Source: Sciscionella marina DSM 45152 (GTDB lineage Bacteria; Actinomycetota; Actinomycetes; Mycobacteriales; Pseudonocardiaceae). From it: 64,000 nt of DNA. This document shows positions 18,219 through 31,271 of the stretch, in pieces. How positions within the stretch are numbered: position 1 is the first letter of the stretch; each line of letters begins with the position of its first letter. The stretch spans positions 930,001 to 994,000 of the forward strand of contig NZ_KB905380.1 of NCBI RefSeq assembly GCF_000379465.1, written 5' to 3'. The notes under the pieces are model-generated. The model made no database searches. It was not told where the DNA came from and worked only from the letters and a program-made list of their open reading frames with translations. Position numbers and translations under genes: made by a program.

Positions 18219-18253
18219 CCACGCTCCGATCGCTCAGCAATGAGCAAGACTTC

Positions 18254-18267
18254 TGAAACACGTTCTA
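18254..18267. promoter_or_regulatory. Probable KstR operator, cyp125 side
   Basis: TGAAACACGTTCTA matches TnnAACnnGTTnnA fully, 36 bp upstream of cyp125. Confidence 0.8.
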
Positions 18268-18341
18268 CATGAATTGAACCACATGGAACGCCATTGGTGA
18301 AGACGTTGGCTGCAGATCAATCACTTGCTAGCATCCGTAAG

Positions 18342-18355
18342 TAGAACATGTTTCA
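18342..18355. promoter_or_regulatory. Probable KstR operator, fadA5 side
   Basis: TAGAACATGTTTCA matches TnnAACnnGTTnnA fully, 22 bp upstream of the fadA5 ATG. Two sites in this divergent region suggest separate control of each direction. Confidence 0.82.
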
Positions 18356-18365
18356 GAAATTATGA

Positions 18366-19496
<1,131 letters not shown>

Positions 19497-19500
19497 ACCA

Positions 19501-19540
19501 CGGCACGAGAAAATCTCCCCGGGGAGATTTTCTCGTGCCG
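19501..19540. terminator. Bidirectional terminator between fadA5 and hsaB
   Basis: A 40 bp perfect inverted repeat centred on CCCCGGGG, arms CGGCACGAGAAAATCT and its complement, lies between the convergent ends of fadA5 and hsaB and is followed by TCTTGCT. Confidence 0.88.
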
Positions 19541-19545
19541 TCTTG

Positions 19546-23153
<3,608 letters not shown>

Positions 23154-23186
23154 TGGCGCATCTCCTCAAATCGTATGGGGCAATAC

Positions 23187-23200
23187 TAGAACATGTTCTA
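23187..23200. promoter_or_regulatory. Probable KstR operator upstream of hsaADCB
   Basis: TAGAACATGTTCTA is a full KstR match and the centre of an 18 bp perfect palindrome (23185-23202). It overlaps the last codons of the upstream FAD dehydrogenase gene. Confidence 0.88.
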
Positions 23201-24688
23201 GTTTTTGGCCAGGGTGGTCGCCACGGCGCGTGCCGCCCTGCGTCCGGAGAACACACAGTCGGCGATCGAGAGCCCGCTGACGTACGAGTGTGCGCAGATC
23301 CCCGCCGCGGCCCGGCCCGCCGCGAACAGACCCGGAATCGGCCGGGCCTGCCCGTCCAGCACCGCACCGCTTTCCTCGTCCACGGCCAGTCCGCCGAGGG
23401 TGAGCATCGGCCACGGGTAGAGCAGGTGCGGGCGCAGCGAGATATCGAAGGCGTGCATCGGGTGCGTGGACTCCGGAAGCTGTTCGGGTGCCACCCCGAT
23501 CCGCGCCGCGAGCGCGGCCCTGCTCGGTGCGCTGACCCCCTTACGCCGCACCAGGAACTCGAACTGCATCCGCTGGAACCACACCGCCTCCGCACGGATC
23601 TGCCCGCGTGCCTCGCGCAGCAGCGGTTCGTCCACGATCAGCCAGCCGCGCCCATCGGTGCGGCGCAGCAGCTCGGATCCGATCGCGGCGCCGTAGCGGT
23701 TCGCCCCGCACAGCAGCTCCCCCGCCGAATCGATCAACGTGCCCTTGGTGAACGCCGAAGGCGGGGTGATGAACCGCCACACCGAGACCCGATCCATCGC
23801 CTTGGTCGCCGCGCCCGCCTGTTCGCCGAGGCGCACCGAGCTGCCGTCGTCGGCGATGGTGCCCAGCGGAAGCGAACCCCGGAAGCGCTCCACGTGCTCG
23901 CCGAGCATCCGCCGGTTCGCGTTGAAGGTGCCGCTGGCCAGGATCACCCCGTGCCCGGCGGTGAGCTCGACCTCGGTGCCGTACCGCGATTCCAGGGCGG
24001 TGATCAGCTTACCGAGCCGCCTGCGCAGCGGTGGGGCGTAGACGCCGGGTTTCGCGGCGTACCCGGCCAGCACCCGGTGGGCACGGCGCACGAGCGCGGG
24101 TGCCGATTCGAGGGTGCGGCAGCGCACCCCGCGCACCACGCCGTCGCGCACGATCAGCCCGGTCGCCCTGGTCTGCCCGCGCAGCCGCACCCCGGCCTTG
24201 CGGGCCGCGGCCGCAAGCGGGGCGTAGAGCGCCTTGCCGGATGTCCCCGGGGCGTGCGCCCGGTGCCCGCGCGGGGGCGCCTGCGGATCGTGCGCGAGTT
24301 CGCTTCCGGAGTGGTAAAGGTAGTACCGGTCGTTCGGATAGGAGGTCTTGAATGGACAGGGCGTCGGTTCGAACGGAACCCCGTGCCCGGCGAGCCAGTC
24401 GATGTCCTCGGCCGAACCGGCACAGAATCGGTGCAGTGTCTCCGCCGAGACGGCCTCGCCGACCTCGGCACGCAGATACTCCTCCATCGCCTCGACCGAA
24501 TCGCGCACCCCGGCGGCCCGTTGCACGCTCGTCCCACCACCCGCGTAGACCACCCCGCCGGAGATGGCCGTGGTCCCGCCACCGGTGAACCGGTCGATCG
24601 CGAGCACCCGCAGGCCCTGGGAGGCCGCCTGCAGCGCGGCACACGCTCCCGCCGCGCCGAACCCGACCACGAGCACGTCTGCTTCCAC
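23198..24688 (-). CDS. FAD-dependent dehydrogenase, KstD-related (FAD-binding 2 family)
   Basis: About 496 residues. The N-terminal dinucleotide-binding motif is ADVLVVGFGAAGACAALQAA with TTAISGGVVYAGGGT; the C-terminal GGLAVDEESGAVLDGQ and GLFAAGRAAAGICAHSYVSG are the second flavin contacts. The fold matches 3-ketosteroid dehydrogenases and fumarate reductase-like flavoproteins, but it differs clearly from the true KstD encoded divergently. It may be a different steroid dehydrogenase, for example acting on another ring position. GTG 24688 is preferred (AAGGAG five bases upstream) over GTG 24694. Confidence 0.78.
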   Translation of the reverse strand: MEADVLVVGFGAAGACAALQAASQGLRVLAIDRFTGGGTTAISGGVVYAGGGTSVQRAAGVRDSVEAMEEYLRAEVGEAVSAETLHRFCAGSAEDIDWLAGHGVPFEPTPCPFKTSYPNDRYYLYHSGSELAHDPQAPPRGHRAHAPGTSGKALYAPLAAAARKAGVRLRGQTRATGLIVRDGVVRGVRCRTLESAPALVRRAHRVLAGYAAKPGVYAPPLRRRLGKLITALESRYGTEVELTAGHGVILASGTFNANRRMLGEHVERFRGSLPLGTIADDGSSVRLGEQAGAATKAMDRVSVWRFITPPSAFTKGTLIDSAGELLCGANRYGAAIGSELLRRTDGRGWLIVDEPLLREARGQIRAEAVWFQRMQFEFLVRRKGVSAPSRAALAARIGVAPEQLPESTHPMHAFDISLRPHLLYPWPMLTLGGLAVDEESGAVLDGQARPIPGLFAAGRAAAGICAHSYVSGLSIADCVFSGRRAARAVATTLAKN

Positions 24689-24726
24689 GTCCACTCCTTC
24701 ACCACCGATGTGACTCGAGTCTTATG

Positions 24727-24740
24727 TGAAACAAGTTCTA
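24727..24740. promoter_or_regulatory. Probable KstR operator, FAD dehydrogenase side
   Basis: TGAAACAAGTTCTA fully matches TnnAACnnGTTnnA, 38 bp upstream of GTG 24688. Confidence 0.82.
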
Positions 24741-24805
24741 GTTTTCTCGCGGCGCGATGTTACCCTCTTATATACGGCGGGCGATAGCGTTCGCCGAGGC
24801 GTTTC

Positions 24806-24819
24806 TATAACATGTTCCA
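24806..24819. promoter_or_regulatory. Probable KstR operator, kstD side
   Basis: TATAACATGTTCCA fully matches TnnAACnnGTTnnA, 50 bp upstream of the kstD start. Confidence 0.8.
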
Positions 24820-24869
24820 TATTTGGCCCATGAGCTGTCAGGGCGCGAATGCGGGAAGGCGCGGTGCGG

Positions 24870-26558
24870 ATGCGGGACAGCACGGAGTACGACCTGATCA
24901 TCGTCGGCAGCGGTGGCGCCGGCATGACGGCGGCACTCGCCGCCCACGAAGCGGGTTTGCGTACCGTGATCGTGGAGAAGAACGGACGGTACGGCGGTTC
25001 GACCGCGCGTTCGGGCGGCGGGGTATGGATCCCGGGGAACTCGGTACTGCGCAAGGCCGGGATCCAGGACACCCGCGCGGACGCGGCCGCCTACCTGCGC
25101 CATGTCGCGGGCCCCGGGATCGAGCAGGAGCGGATCGACGCTTACCTCGACCACGGCCCCACCATGCTGGACCTGGTGCTCGAGCGCACCCCGCTGAAAC
25201 TGCAGTGGGTCCCCGGGTACTCGGACTACTACCCGGAAGGCCCCGGCGGACGGCCGGGCGGGCGCTCGGTGGAACCGGTTCCCATGGACTCCGGAGTGCT
25301 CGGCGAACTGCGCCGCACTCTGGAGAAGCCCTATATGGCCGGTCAGGACGCGATCCCGCTGACCCAGGCCGATTTCCGCAAGCTCAATCTGATCCTGCGG
25401 GACCCGCGCTCGATGCTGACCGCGCTGCGGCTGGCCGGGCGAATGACCAGGGCCCGGGTGCGCAGGCGCAAGGTGCTCACCATGGGACGGGCACTGGCCG
25501 CCGGGTTGCGGGTCGGGCTCGCCCAGGCTGGTGTCCCCATCGAGCTGAACACCCCGCTGCGCAGGCTGGTCGTCTCCGGCGGCGCGGTGCGCGGGGTGGT
25601 GGTCGACTCCGAGGGCGAAGAGGTCACCCTGACCGCGCGCCGCGGGGTACTGCTGGCCAGCGGCGGGTTCGAGCGCAACGCCGAACTGCGCAAGACCCAC
25701 CAGCGCGAACCGATCAGCGGGGACTGGACCGTCGGCGCGGAGTCCAACACCGGTGACGGGCTGCTGGCCTGCCTGGAACACGCCGAGCTGGACGTGGCCA
25801 CCGAACTGCTCGAGGAGGCCTGGTGGGGTCCCTCGATCCCGTTCGCCGGTGGCACCTACTTCTGCCTCGCGGAACGCACGCTACCGGGCAGCATCATGGT
25901 CAACGGCTCGGGCGAACGGTTCGGCAACGAGGCGGCACCCTATGTGGACGCCGTGCACGCGATGTACGGCGAGCCCGGCGGACCGGCCCGCAACATGCCC
26001 ACCTGGCTGGTGTTCGACCAGCGCTACCGCAATCGCTACATCTTCGCCGGTCTTCCGCCGCGCCAGCCGCTGCCGCGCAAATGGCTCGCCTCCGGGGTGG
26101 TCCAGCGCGCGAGCAGCATCGGTGAGCTCGCCAAGGCCATCGAGGTGCCCGCGGAGCGGCTGGAGGCCAGCGTCAAGCGGTTCAACGGCTTCGCCGAGTC
26201 CGGAGTCGACGAGGACTTCGGCCGGGGCACCAGCCACTACGATTCGTACTACAGCGATCCACGGGTCCGGCCGAACTCCTCGCTCGCCGCGCTGCGCACC
26301 CCGCCGTTCTACGCGGTGCAGCTGGTGCCCGGCGACCTCGGCACCAAGGGCGGGGTGCGCACCGACGCGCAGGCCCGGGTACTGCGCACCGACGGTTCGC
26401 CGATCGAGGGCCTGTACGCGGCGGGCAATGTGAGCGCGGCACTGATGGGCGGCAGCTACGCGGGTCCGGGAGCCACCATCGGACCGGCCATGACATTCGG
26501 CTACCTCGCGGCCAAGCATGCCGCGGGGCACTCGCTGACAGTTACGGAGGAATCATGA
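24870..26558 (+). CDS. kstD: 3-oxosteroid 1-dehydrogenase KstD
   Basis: A 562-residue flavoprotein: YDLIIVGSGGAGMTAALAAHEAGL and GRYGGSTARSGGGVWIPGNS (FAD binding), a lid region around 100-330, and C-terminal GLYAAGNVSAALMGGSYAGP with GATIGPAMTFGY carrying the conserved tyrosine and glycine motifs. It introduces the 1,2 double bond in ring A. ATG 24870 is chosen because GGAAGG lies about 10 bases upstream; ATG 24849 is in frame. It leads the operon kstD-kshA-small protein-kshB, and the kshA ATG at 26555 overlaps its stop. Confidence 0.93.
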   Translation: MRDSTEYDLIIVGSGGAGMTAALAAHEAGLRTVIVEKNGRYGGSTARSGGGVWIPGNSVLRKAGIQDTRADAAAYLRHVAGPGIEQERIDAYLDHGPTMLDLVLERTPLKLQWVPGYSDYYPEGPGGRPGGRSVEPVPMDSGVLGELRRTLEKPYMAGQDAIPLTQADFRKLNLILRDPRSMLTALRLAGRMTRARVRRRKVLTMGRALAAGLRVGLAQAGVPIELNTPLRRLVVSGGAVRGVVVDSEGEEVTLTARRGVLLASGGFERNAELRKTHQREPISGDWTVGAESNTGDGLLACLEHAELDVATELLEEAWWGPSIPFAGGTYFCLAERTLPGSIMVNGSGERFGNEAAPYVDAVHAMYGEPGGPARNMPTWLVFDQRYRNRYIFAGLPPRQPLPRKWLASGVVQRASSIGELAKAIEVPAERLEASVKRFNGFAESGVDEDFGRGTSHYDSYYSDPRVRPNSSLAALRTPPFYAVQLVPGDLGTKGGVRTDAQARVLRTDGSPIEGLYAAGNVSAALMGGSYAGPGATIGPAMTFGYLAAKHAAGHSLTVTEES

Positions 26559-27685
26559 GCGTGCGCAATATCGACACCGGCGCCACCGCGGCGCGGTACG
26601 CCCGCGGTTGGCACTGTCTCGGGCTGGCCGAGACCTTCCGCGACGGGCAACCACACGCGATCGAGGCTTTCGGTACGAAACTGGTCGTCTGGGCCGGGCA
26701 GGACGGGGAACTGCACGCGCTCGACGGCTACTGCAGGCACATGGGGGCCGACCTCACCCAGGGAACCGTGAAGGGCGACTCGATCGCCTGCCCGTTCCAC
26801 GACTGGCGCTGGGGCGGGAACGGGAAATGCACCGGGATCCCCTACGCCAAGCGGGTTCCGCTGCGCGCGCGTACCCGCGGCTGGCCGACCAGCGAACAGA
26901 ACGGACAGCTGTTCGTGTGGAACGATCCGCAGGGCAATCCGCCGATCCCGGAGCAGGCGATCCCGGAGATCCCCGGAGTGAACACCGAGCAGTGGAGCGA
27001 CTGGATCTGGGACCAGCGGGTGATCAGCGGATCGAACTGCCGCGAGGTCATCGACAACGTCGCCGACGTGGCGCACTTCTTCTACGTGCACCACGCCTTC
27101 CCGACCCAGTTCTCGAACATCTTCTCCGGGCACACGGCGACCCAGTACCTGCGGTCGAAGGCGCGCCCGGACTACATGAAGGACCCGAAGAAGGCCGAGG
27201 GTTCCACGTTGCGCTCCGAGGCCACCTACTTCGGTCCTTCGTACATGGTCAACTGGTTGTGGCCGGCCATGAACGGCCATGAGATCGAGTGCGTGCTCAT
27301 CAACTGCCATTACCCGATCACCGAGGACTCCTTCATGCTGCAGTGGGGCCTGGCCGCGAAGGGCTTTCCCGGGATGGAGCCCGAGCACATCCAGATCCTC
27401 GGGCAGAAGCTGCACAAGAACTTCGGTGACGGATTCCTCCAGGATGTGGAGATCTGGGAGAACAAGACCAAGATCGACAATCCGCTGCTGTGCGAGGAGG
27501 ACGGCCCGGTCTACCAGTTGCGCCGCTGGTACGAACAGTTCTATGTGGACGTCGAGGACATCTCCGGGGAAATGACCAACCGGTTCGAGTTCGAAGTGGA
27601 CACCACACGGGCGAACGAGGTGTGGGAGGCCGAGGTCGCGGAGAACCTGGCGCTGCGCGCGGAACGCGAGAAAGCCGAAGCATGA
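26555..27685 (+). CDS. kshA: KshA, 3-ketosteroid 9-alpha-hydroxylase oxygenase
   Basis: A 376-residue Rieske oxygenase. The Rieske cluster ligands are in CRHMGADL and CPFHDWRWG (about residues 67-90). The mononuclear iron site is in DNVADVAHFFYVHHAF (Asp/His/His, about 170-186). It hydroxylates C9 of androstenedione-type steroids, and together with KstD this opens ring B. The ATG overlaps the kstD stop (ATGA) after GGAGGAATC. The reductase KshB is two genes downstream, separated by a small Cys-containing protein. Confidence 0.95.
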   Translation: MSVRNIDTGATAARYARGWHCLGLAETFRDGQPHAIEAFGTKLVVWAGQDGELHALDGYCRHMGADLTQGTVKGDSIACPFHDWRWGGNGKCTGIPYAKRVPLRARTRGWPTSEQNGQLFVWNDPQGNPPIPEQAIPEIPGVNTEQWSDWIWDQRVISGSNCREVIDNVADVAHFFYVHHAFPTQFSNIFSGHTATQYLRSKARPDYMKDPKKAEGSTLRSEATYFGPSYMVNWLWPAMNGHEIECVLINCHYPITEDSFMLQWGLAAKGFPGMEPEHIQILGQKLHKNFGDGFLQDVEIWENKTKIDNPLLCEEDGPVYQLRRWYEQFYVDVEDISGEMTNRFEFEVDTTRANEVWEAEVAENLALRAEREKAEA

Positions 27686-28032
27686 GCGGCGGGCGGTGGG
27701 CCAAACCGCAGACGGCGGCCGGGGAGCCCGGGCAGACCGAGGCGGAACGCACGGAGTACCTGTACGGCGGTCTGCGCGAGATCGCCTGCATGCGGTGCGC
27801 GGCCGTGGTGCTCGCCGGGAAACGCAGCCCCAAGCACACCAGTGTGCAGTGGACCCAGGACCCGGACCGGGTCTGCCAGGCGTTCAACCGGGAGGAACAA
27901 CCCGGTTGCGAATGGCTGCGGGCCAGCATCGAGGCCGCCGCGGACGACGGGCTGTTCGTGGAGAAACCCGGTATCGACAAGCCCGGCATCGAAGATCCGA
28001 GCTTCGAGGGACCGAGCGAGGTACGGGCGTGA
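27682..28032 (+). CDS. Small Cys-containing protein between kshA and kshB
   Basis: 116 residues, starting MSGGRWAKPQTAAG at an ATG overlapping the kshA stop. It has CMRC near residue 36, a further Cys in RVCQAFNREEQPGC and a repeated EKPGIDKPGIEDP tail. The Cys spacing could bind a metal, but no known family is recognised with confidence. Because it is translationally coupled on both sides (GTGA overlap with kshB), it probably assists the hydroxylase or is a small partner of it. M. tuberculosis also has a small gene next to kshA; correspondence is unproven. Confidence 0.75.
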   Translation: MSGGRWAKPQTAAGEPGQTEAERTEYLYGGLREIACMRCAAVVLAGKRSPKHTSVQWTQDPDRVCQAFNREEQPGCEWLRASIEAAADDGLFVEKPGIDKPGIEDPSFEGPSEVRA

Positions 28033-29030
28033 CGCGTAGTTTCCTGCTCACCGTGGCCGAGGTGATCCCCGAGACCGCCGAGGCGAACACCATCGTGTTC
28101 GAGGTGCCCGAGGAGCACCGCGCGGTGTTCGCGCACCGGGCGGGCCAGTTCACCACGGTGCACATCCGGCTGGCGGGCGGGGAATCCGTGGCCCGTTCCT
28201 ACTCCTTCTCCAACCCCGAGGGCGCCCAGCGGCCCCAGGTCACGGTGAAGCGGATGGGACCGGGCTCGGAATGGATGTGCGCGCTGCGCCCCGGTTCCCA
28301 GATCGAGGTGCTTGCCCCCGGCGGCACGTTCACCCCCGCTGCCCTCGACGAGGACATCGTGCTCGCCGCGGCGGGCAGCGGGATCACCCCGGTGTACTCC
28401 ATCCTGCGCACCGTGCTCGAACACGGCAGCGGCCGGGTCTTCCTGCTCTACGCCAACCCGGACGCCGAGCGGACCATCTTCGGCCAGGCGCTCACCGAGC
28501 TCGCCGAGCGCCACGACCGCCTGGAACTCGTGCACTGGCACGAATCCGAACGCGGGCTGCCGACCGCCGAGGCGCTGACCGCGCTGCTCGGCGAGCACCG
28601 CGGACGGCGGCTCTACTACTGCGGGCCCGAGGGCTTCATGCGGGTCATGCGGGAGACCGCCACCGCACTGTCCTGGCCCGCGGACACCGTGCACGTCGAA
28701 GAATACCTCTCGCACCAGGACAACCCGTTCCTCCGCCCGGAACCCGGAGGCGGCGCGGCGGCGAAGGTGTTCGTGAACCTGGACGACACGGACAGCGAGA
28801 TCGAATGGCCCGAGGGCACCAAACTGCTGGACACCCTGCTGGACAACGGATTGGACGCGCCCTACTCCTGCCGCGAGGGCCGGTGCAGCACCTGCGCCTG
28901 CCGCCTGGTCGGTGGTGAGGTGAAGATGCTGAACAACGAGATCCTCGAACAGGAGGACCTGGACGAGGGCATCATCCTGGCCTGTCAATCGCTCCCGCTC
29001 ACCGAGGAAGTGCACATCCGCTACGACTGA
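28029..29030 (+). CDS. kshB: KshB, 3-ketosteroid 9-alpha-hydroxylase reductase
   Basis: A 333-residue flavoprotein reductase. The N-terminal FAD domain has RSYSFSN; the NAD(P) domain has AAAGSGITPVYSILR and YYCGPEGFM; the C-terminal plant-type 2Fe-2S domain has CREGRCSTC and a later Cys in ILACQS. It passes electrons from NADH to the KshA Rieske centre. GTG 28029 overlaps the preceding stop. In M. tuberculosis kshA and kshB are far apart; here they are in one operon with kstD. Confidence 0.94.
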   Translation: MTRSFLLTVAEVIPETAEANTIVFEVPEEHRAVFAHRAGQFTTVHIRLAGGESVARSYSFSNPEGAQRPQVTVKRMGPGSEWMCALRPGSQIEVLAPGGTFTPAALDEDIVLAAAGSGITPVYSILRTVLEHGSGRVFLLYANPDAERTIFGQALTELAERHDRLELVHWHESERGLPTAEALTALLGEHRGRRLYYCGPEGFMRVMRETATALSWPADTVHVEEYLSHQDNPFLRPEPGGGAAAKVFVNLDDTDSEIEWPEGTKLLDTLLDNGLDAPYSCREGRCSTCACRLVGGEVKMLNNEILEQEDLDEGIILACQSLPLTEEVHIRYD

Positions 29031-29032
29031 GA

Positions 29033-29605
29033 GTGTCGGACCCGGGCCCGACCGACGCGGACTACCTGTGGCTCACCGAGACCTGGGCGGGAGCCCTGTT
29101 CGAGATCTCGGCGGGCGACGAACACGTGGATGTGCCCTGCTGTCCCGGATGGCAGCTCCGCCATCCGGTGCACCACATGGGAAACGTGGCCTCCTTCGTG
29201 GACGCGGTGATCGAGGCGGTCGGCCCGGAAGCCGAGTTCACCGGCGCCGAACTGCGCGGGGACGCCGAGGTGTGCGACCGGGCGGGCGAACAGACCAGCG
29301 CACTGCTGCACCGGCTGCGTACCCTCGACCCGCAGACGCGGGTGTGGAACTGGTCCAAAAAGCCCGCCCGGTTGCGGTTCTGGCCGCGTTGCCTTGCCCA
29401 CGAGTCACTGGTGCGCGCGGACGAGGGTGCGCGATGGCACCGCGCGATCGAGAACGGCGAGGTCCGCGCCGTGGACACGGATCTCGATCCCGACGTACTG
29501 CTGCACGGCAGGGGCGAACAGCTCTATCTCGGACTCTGGGGCCGTGTCCCGCTCACCGGGACGCGCGGCACCGAAGCCCGAATCGCCGCCCTGCGCACCG
29601 GCTGA
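29033..29605 (+). CDS. Maleylpyruvate isomerase-family (mycothiol-dependent) protein
   Basis: A 190-residue DinB/MDMPI-fold protein: CPGWQLRHPVHHMGNVASFVDAVIE near residues 35-60 is the usual N-terminal helix with metal-binding His, and HESLVRADEGARWHRAIE supplies later residues. Proteins of this family are mycothiol-dependent isomerases or transferases. GTG 29033 is 2 bp after the kshB stop, so it is probably the last gene of the kstD operon. Its substrate is unknown. It ends convergently on ltp2. Confidence 0.72.
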   Translation: MSDPGPTDADYLWLTETWAGALFEISAGDEHVDVPCCPGWQLRHPVHHMGNVASFVDAVIEAVGPEAEFTGAELRGDAEVCDRAGEQTSALLHRLRTLDPQTRVWNWSKKPARLRFWPRCLAHESLVRADEGARWHRAIENGEVRAVDTDLDPDVLLHGRGEQLYLGLWGRVPLTGTRGTEARIAALRTG

Positions 29606-29626
29606 GAGCTGAGCTGCGCTGACAAC

Positions 29627-30787
29627 TCAGGCAGCGCCCAGGATCAGGCCCGAGGTCGGCACTCCGGTTCCCGCGGTGACCAGCACATGGCCGGGATCGG
29701 TGATCTGGTTGACCGCGGTGCCGCGCAACTGGCGCACCGCCTCGGCGATCCCGTTCACCCCGTGCAGATAAGCCTCGCCGAGCTGGCCACCGTGTGGGTT
29801 CAGCGGCCAGCGCCCGGTCAGTTCGAGCTCACCGGAGGCCACCAGGGCCGGTGCCTCGCCGCGTCCGCAGAAGCCCAGTTCTTCGAGCTGCAGCAGGGTG
29901 TACGGAGTGAAATGGTCGTAGAGCACGATCGCGCCCATGTCCTCGGGCCGCAGCCCGGAACTGTCCCAGAGCTGGCGCCCGACGACCGACATCTCCGGCA
30001 GTGCCGCGATGTCCTCGCGGTAGTAGCTGGTCATCGTATACTGGTCGGGTCCGCTGCCCTGGGCGGCCGCGGCGATCCGCACCGGGGGCGCGGCGAGATC
30101 CCTGGCCCGTTCGGCCGAGGTGATCACCAGCGCGATACCGCCGTCGGTCTCCTGGCAGCAGTCGAACAACCGCAGCGGATCCGCGATCATCCGGGATTCC
30201 TGGTGCTCGGCGAGGGTGATCGGCTTGCCGTAGAACCAGGCGTTCGGGTTGGTGGCGGCGTGTTTGCGGTCGAGTACCGCGATCCGCCCGAAGTCCTCGC
30301 TCGTGGCGCCGTATTCGTGCAGGTAACGGCGGGCCACCATGGCCACGGTCGCCGCGGGGGTGGCGATCCCGAACGGGTAATGCCAGCCGTTGTCCACGCC
30401 CGCACTGCTCGGTGCGGCCACCGCACCGGTGGAAACCTGGCCGAACCGGTGCCCGGAGCGCTCGTTGAACGCGCGGTAGCACACCACGACATCCGCGGCC
30501 CCGCCCGCGACGGCCAGCACCGCCTGCTGCACGATCGCGCAGGCCGCCCCGCCGCCGTAACCGATCCGGCTGAAGAACCGCAGATCCCCCATGCCGAGTT
30601 CACGGGCGACGGCGATCTCGTCACTGGTGTCCATGCCGAACCGCACCACACCGTCCACATCGGACGGTTCGAGCCCGGCATCGCCCAGCGCGGAACGGAT
30701 CGCCTCGCAGGCAAGACGCAGTTCGCTGCGCCCGGATTCCTTGGAGAACTCGGTGGCCCCGATTCCCACGATTGACGCGTCAGTCAT
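29627..30787 (-). CDS. ltp2: Ltp2, steroid side-chain retro-aldolase (thiolase-like)
   Basis: A 386-residue thiolase-like protein: MTDASIVGIGATEFSKESGR, then GYGGGAACAIVQQAVLAV, and a C-terminal NPHGGQLGEAYLHGVNGIAE with GVPTSGLIL. This is the Rv3540c/Ltp2 pattern. With the DUF35 domain of ChsH2 it cleaves 17-hydroxy-3-oxopregnene carboxyl-CoA into androstenedione and propionyl-CoA, the last side-chain step. The chsH1 gene precedes it, with an 85 bp junction carrying a bridging mini-ORF. Confidence 0.93.
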   Translation of the reverse strand: MTDASIVGIGATEFSKESGRSELRLACEAIRSALGDAGLEPSDVDGVVRFGMDTSDEIAVARELGMGDLRFFSRIGYGGGAACAIVQQAVLAVAGGAADVVVCYRAFNERSGHRFGQVSTGAVAAPSSAGVDNGWHYPFGIATPAATVAMVARRYLHEYGATSEDFGRIAVLDRKHAATNPNAWFYGKPITLAEHQESRMIADPLRLFDCCQETDGGIALVITSAERARDLAAPPVRIAAAAQGSGPDQYTMTSYYREDIAALPEMSVVGRQLWDSSGLRPEDMGAIVLYDHFTPYTLLQLEELGFCGRGEAPALVASGELELTGRWPLNPHGGQLGEAYLHGVNGIAEAVRQLRGTAVNQITDPGHVLVTAGTGVPTSGLILGAA

Positions 30788-30876
30788 GCCTGGCCTCCCG
30801 CAGTGCCGTCCGGCGTTTTGCGGGACACCCGCACCCGGTCGGCTTCATGCCCATCTCCCGGCCAACCCTTGGTCAT
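30784..30876 (-). repeat. Intercistronic element with bridging mini-ORF (chsH1-ltp2 junction)
   Basis: On the minus strand the chsH1 stop overlaps an ATG (ATGA at 30876-30873). A 30-codon mini-ORF follows, and its TGA overlaps the ltp2 ATG. The insert shares AGCCGACCGGGTGCG and a CCGCAAAAC block with the fadD3-echA junction at 61703-61810, so these may be a second repeat family. Confidence 0.5.
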
Positions 30877-31271
30877 TCCGCCTCCTCCATCGCGAACCGC
30901 ACCGTGCCGCGCACGTGTTCGCCGAGACCGCAGGTCCCGCTCACCGCGACCACGTATTGCTCCTCCCCCGCTTCCTGCACCGATTCCTGGACCGAACCGG
31001 TGATCGTCAGGGTGTCCCCGGCGTAGCAGGGCACCCCGAGCTTGATGGAAACCCCGCGCACCAGGCAGTTCCGGCCGCCCCAGTCGGTGACGAACCGCTG
31101 CACGAGCCCGGTGGTGGTGAGGATGTTGAGGAAGATGTCCTTCGAACCGCGCTGCACGGCGGCATCCCGGTCATGGTGCACATCCTGGAAGTCCCTCGTC
31201 GCGAGCGCGGTGCTGATCACCACGGTCGGGGTGACCTCGACGCGCAGTGCGGGCAGTGTCGTCCCGATCAT
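30873..31271 (-). CDS. chsH1: ChsH1, MaoC-like enoyl-CoA hydratase subunit
   Basis: A 132-residue hot-dog fold protein. DFQDVHHDRDAA near residue 26 is the hydratase motif with the catalytic Asp and His. It is the small partner of ChsH2; the pair hydrates the three-carbon steroid enoyl-CoA (3-OPDC-CoA) during side-chain removal. ATG 31271 overlaps the chsH2 stop. Order chsH2-chsH1-ltp2 matches M. tuberculosis Rv3542c-Rv3541c-Rv3540c. Confidence 0.92.
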   Translation of the reverse strand: MIGTTLPALRVEVTPTVVISTALATRDFQDVHHDRDAAVQRGSKDIFLNILTTTGLVQRFVTDWGGRNCLVRGVSIKLGVPCYAGDTLTITGSVQESVQEAGEEQYVVAVSGTCGLGEHVRGTVRFAMEEAE

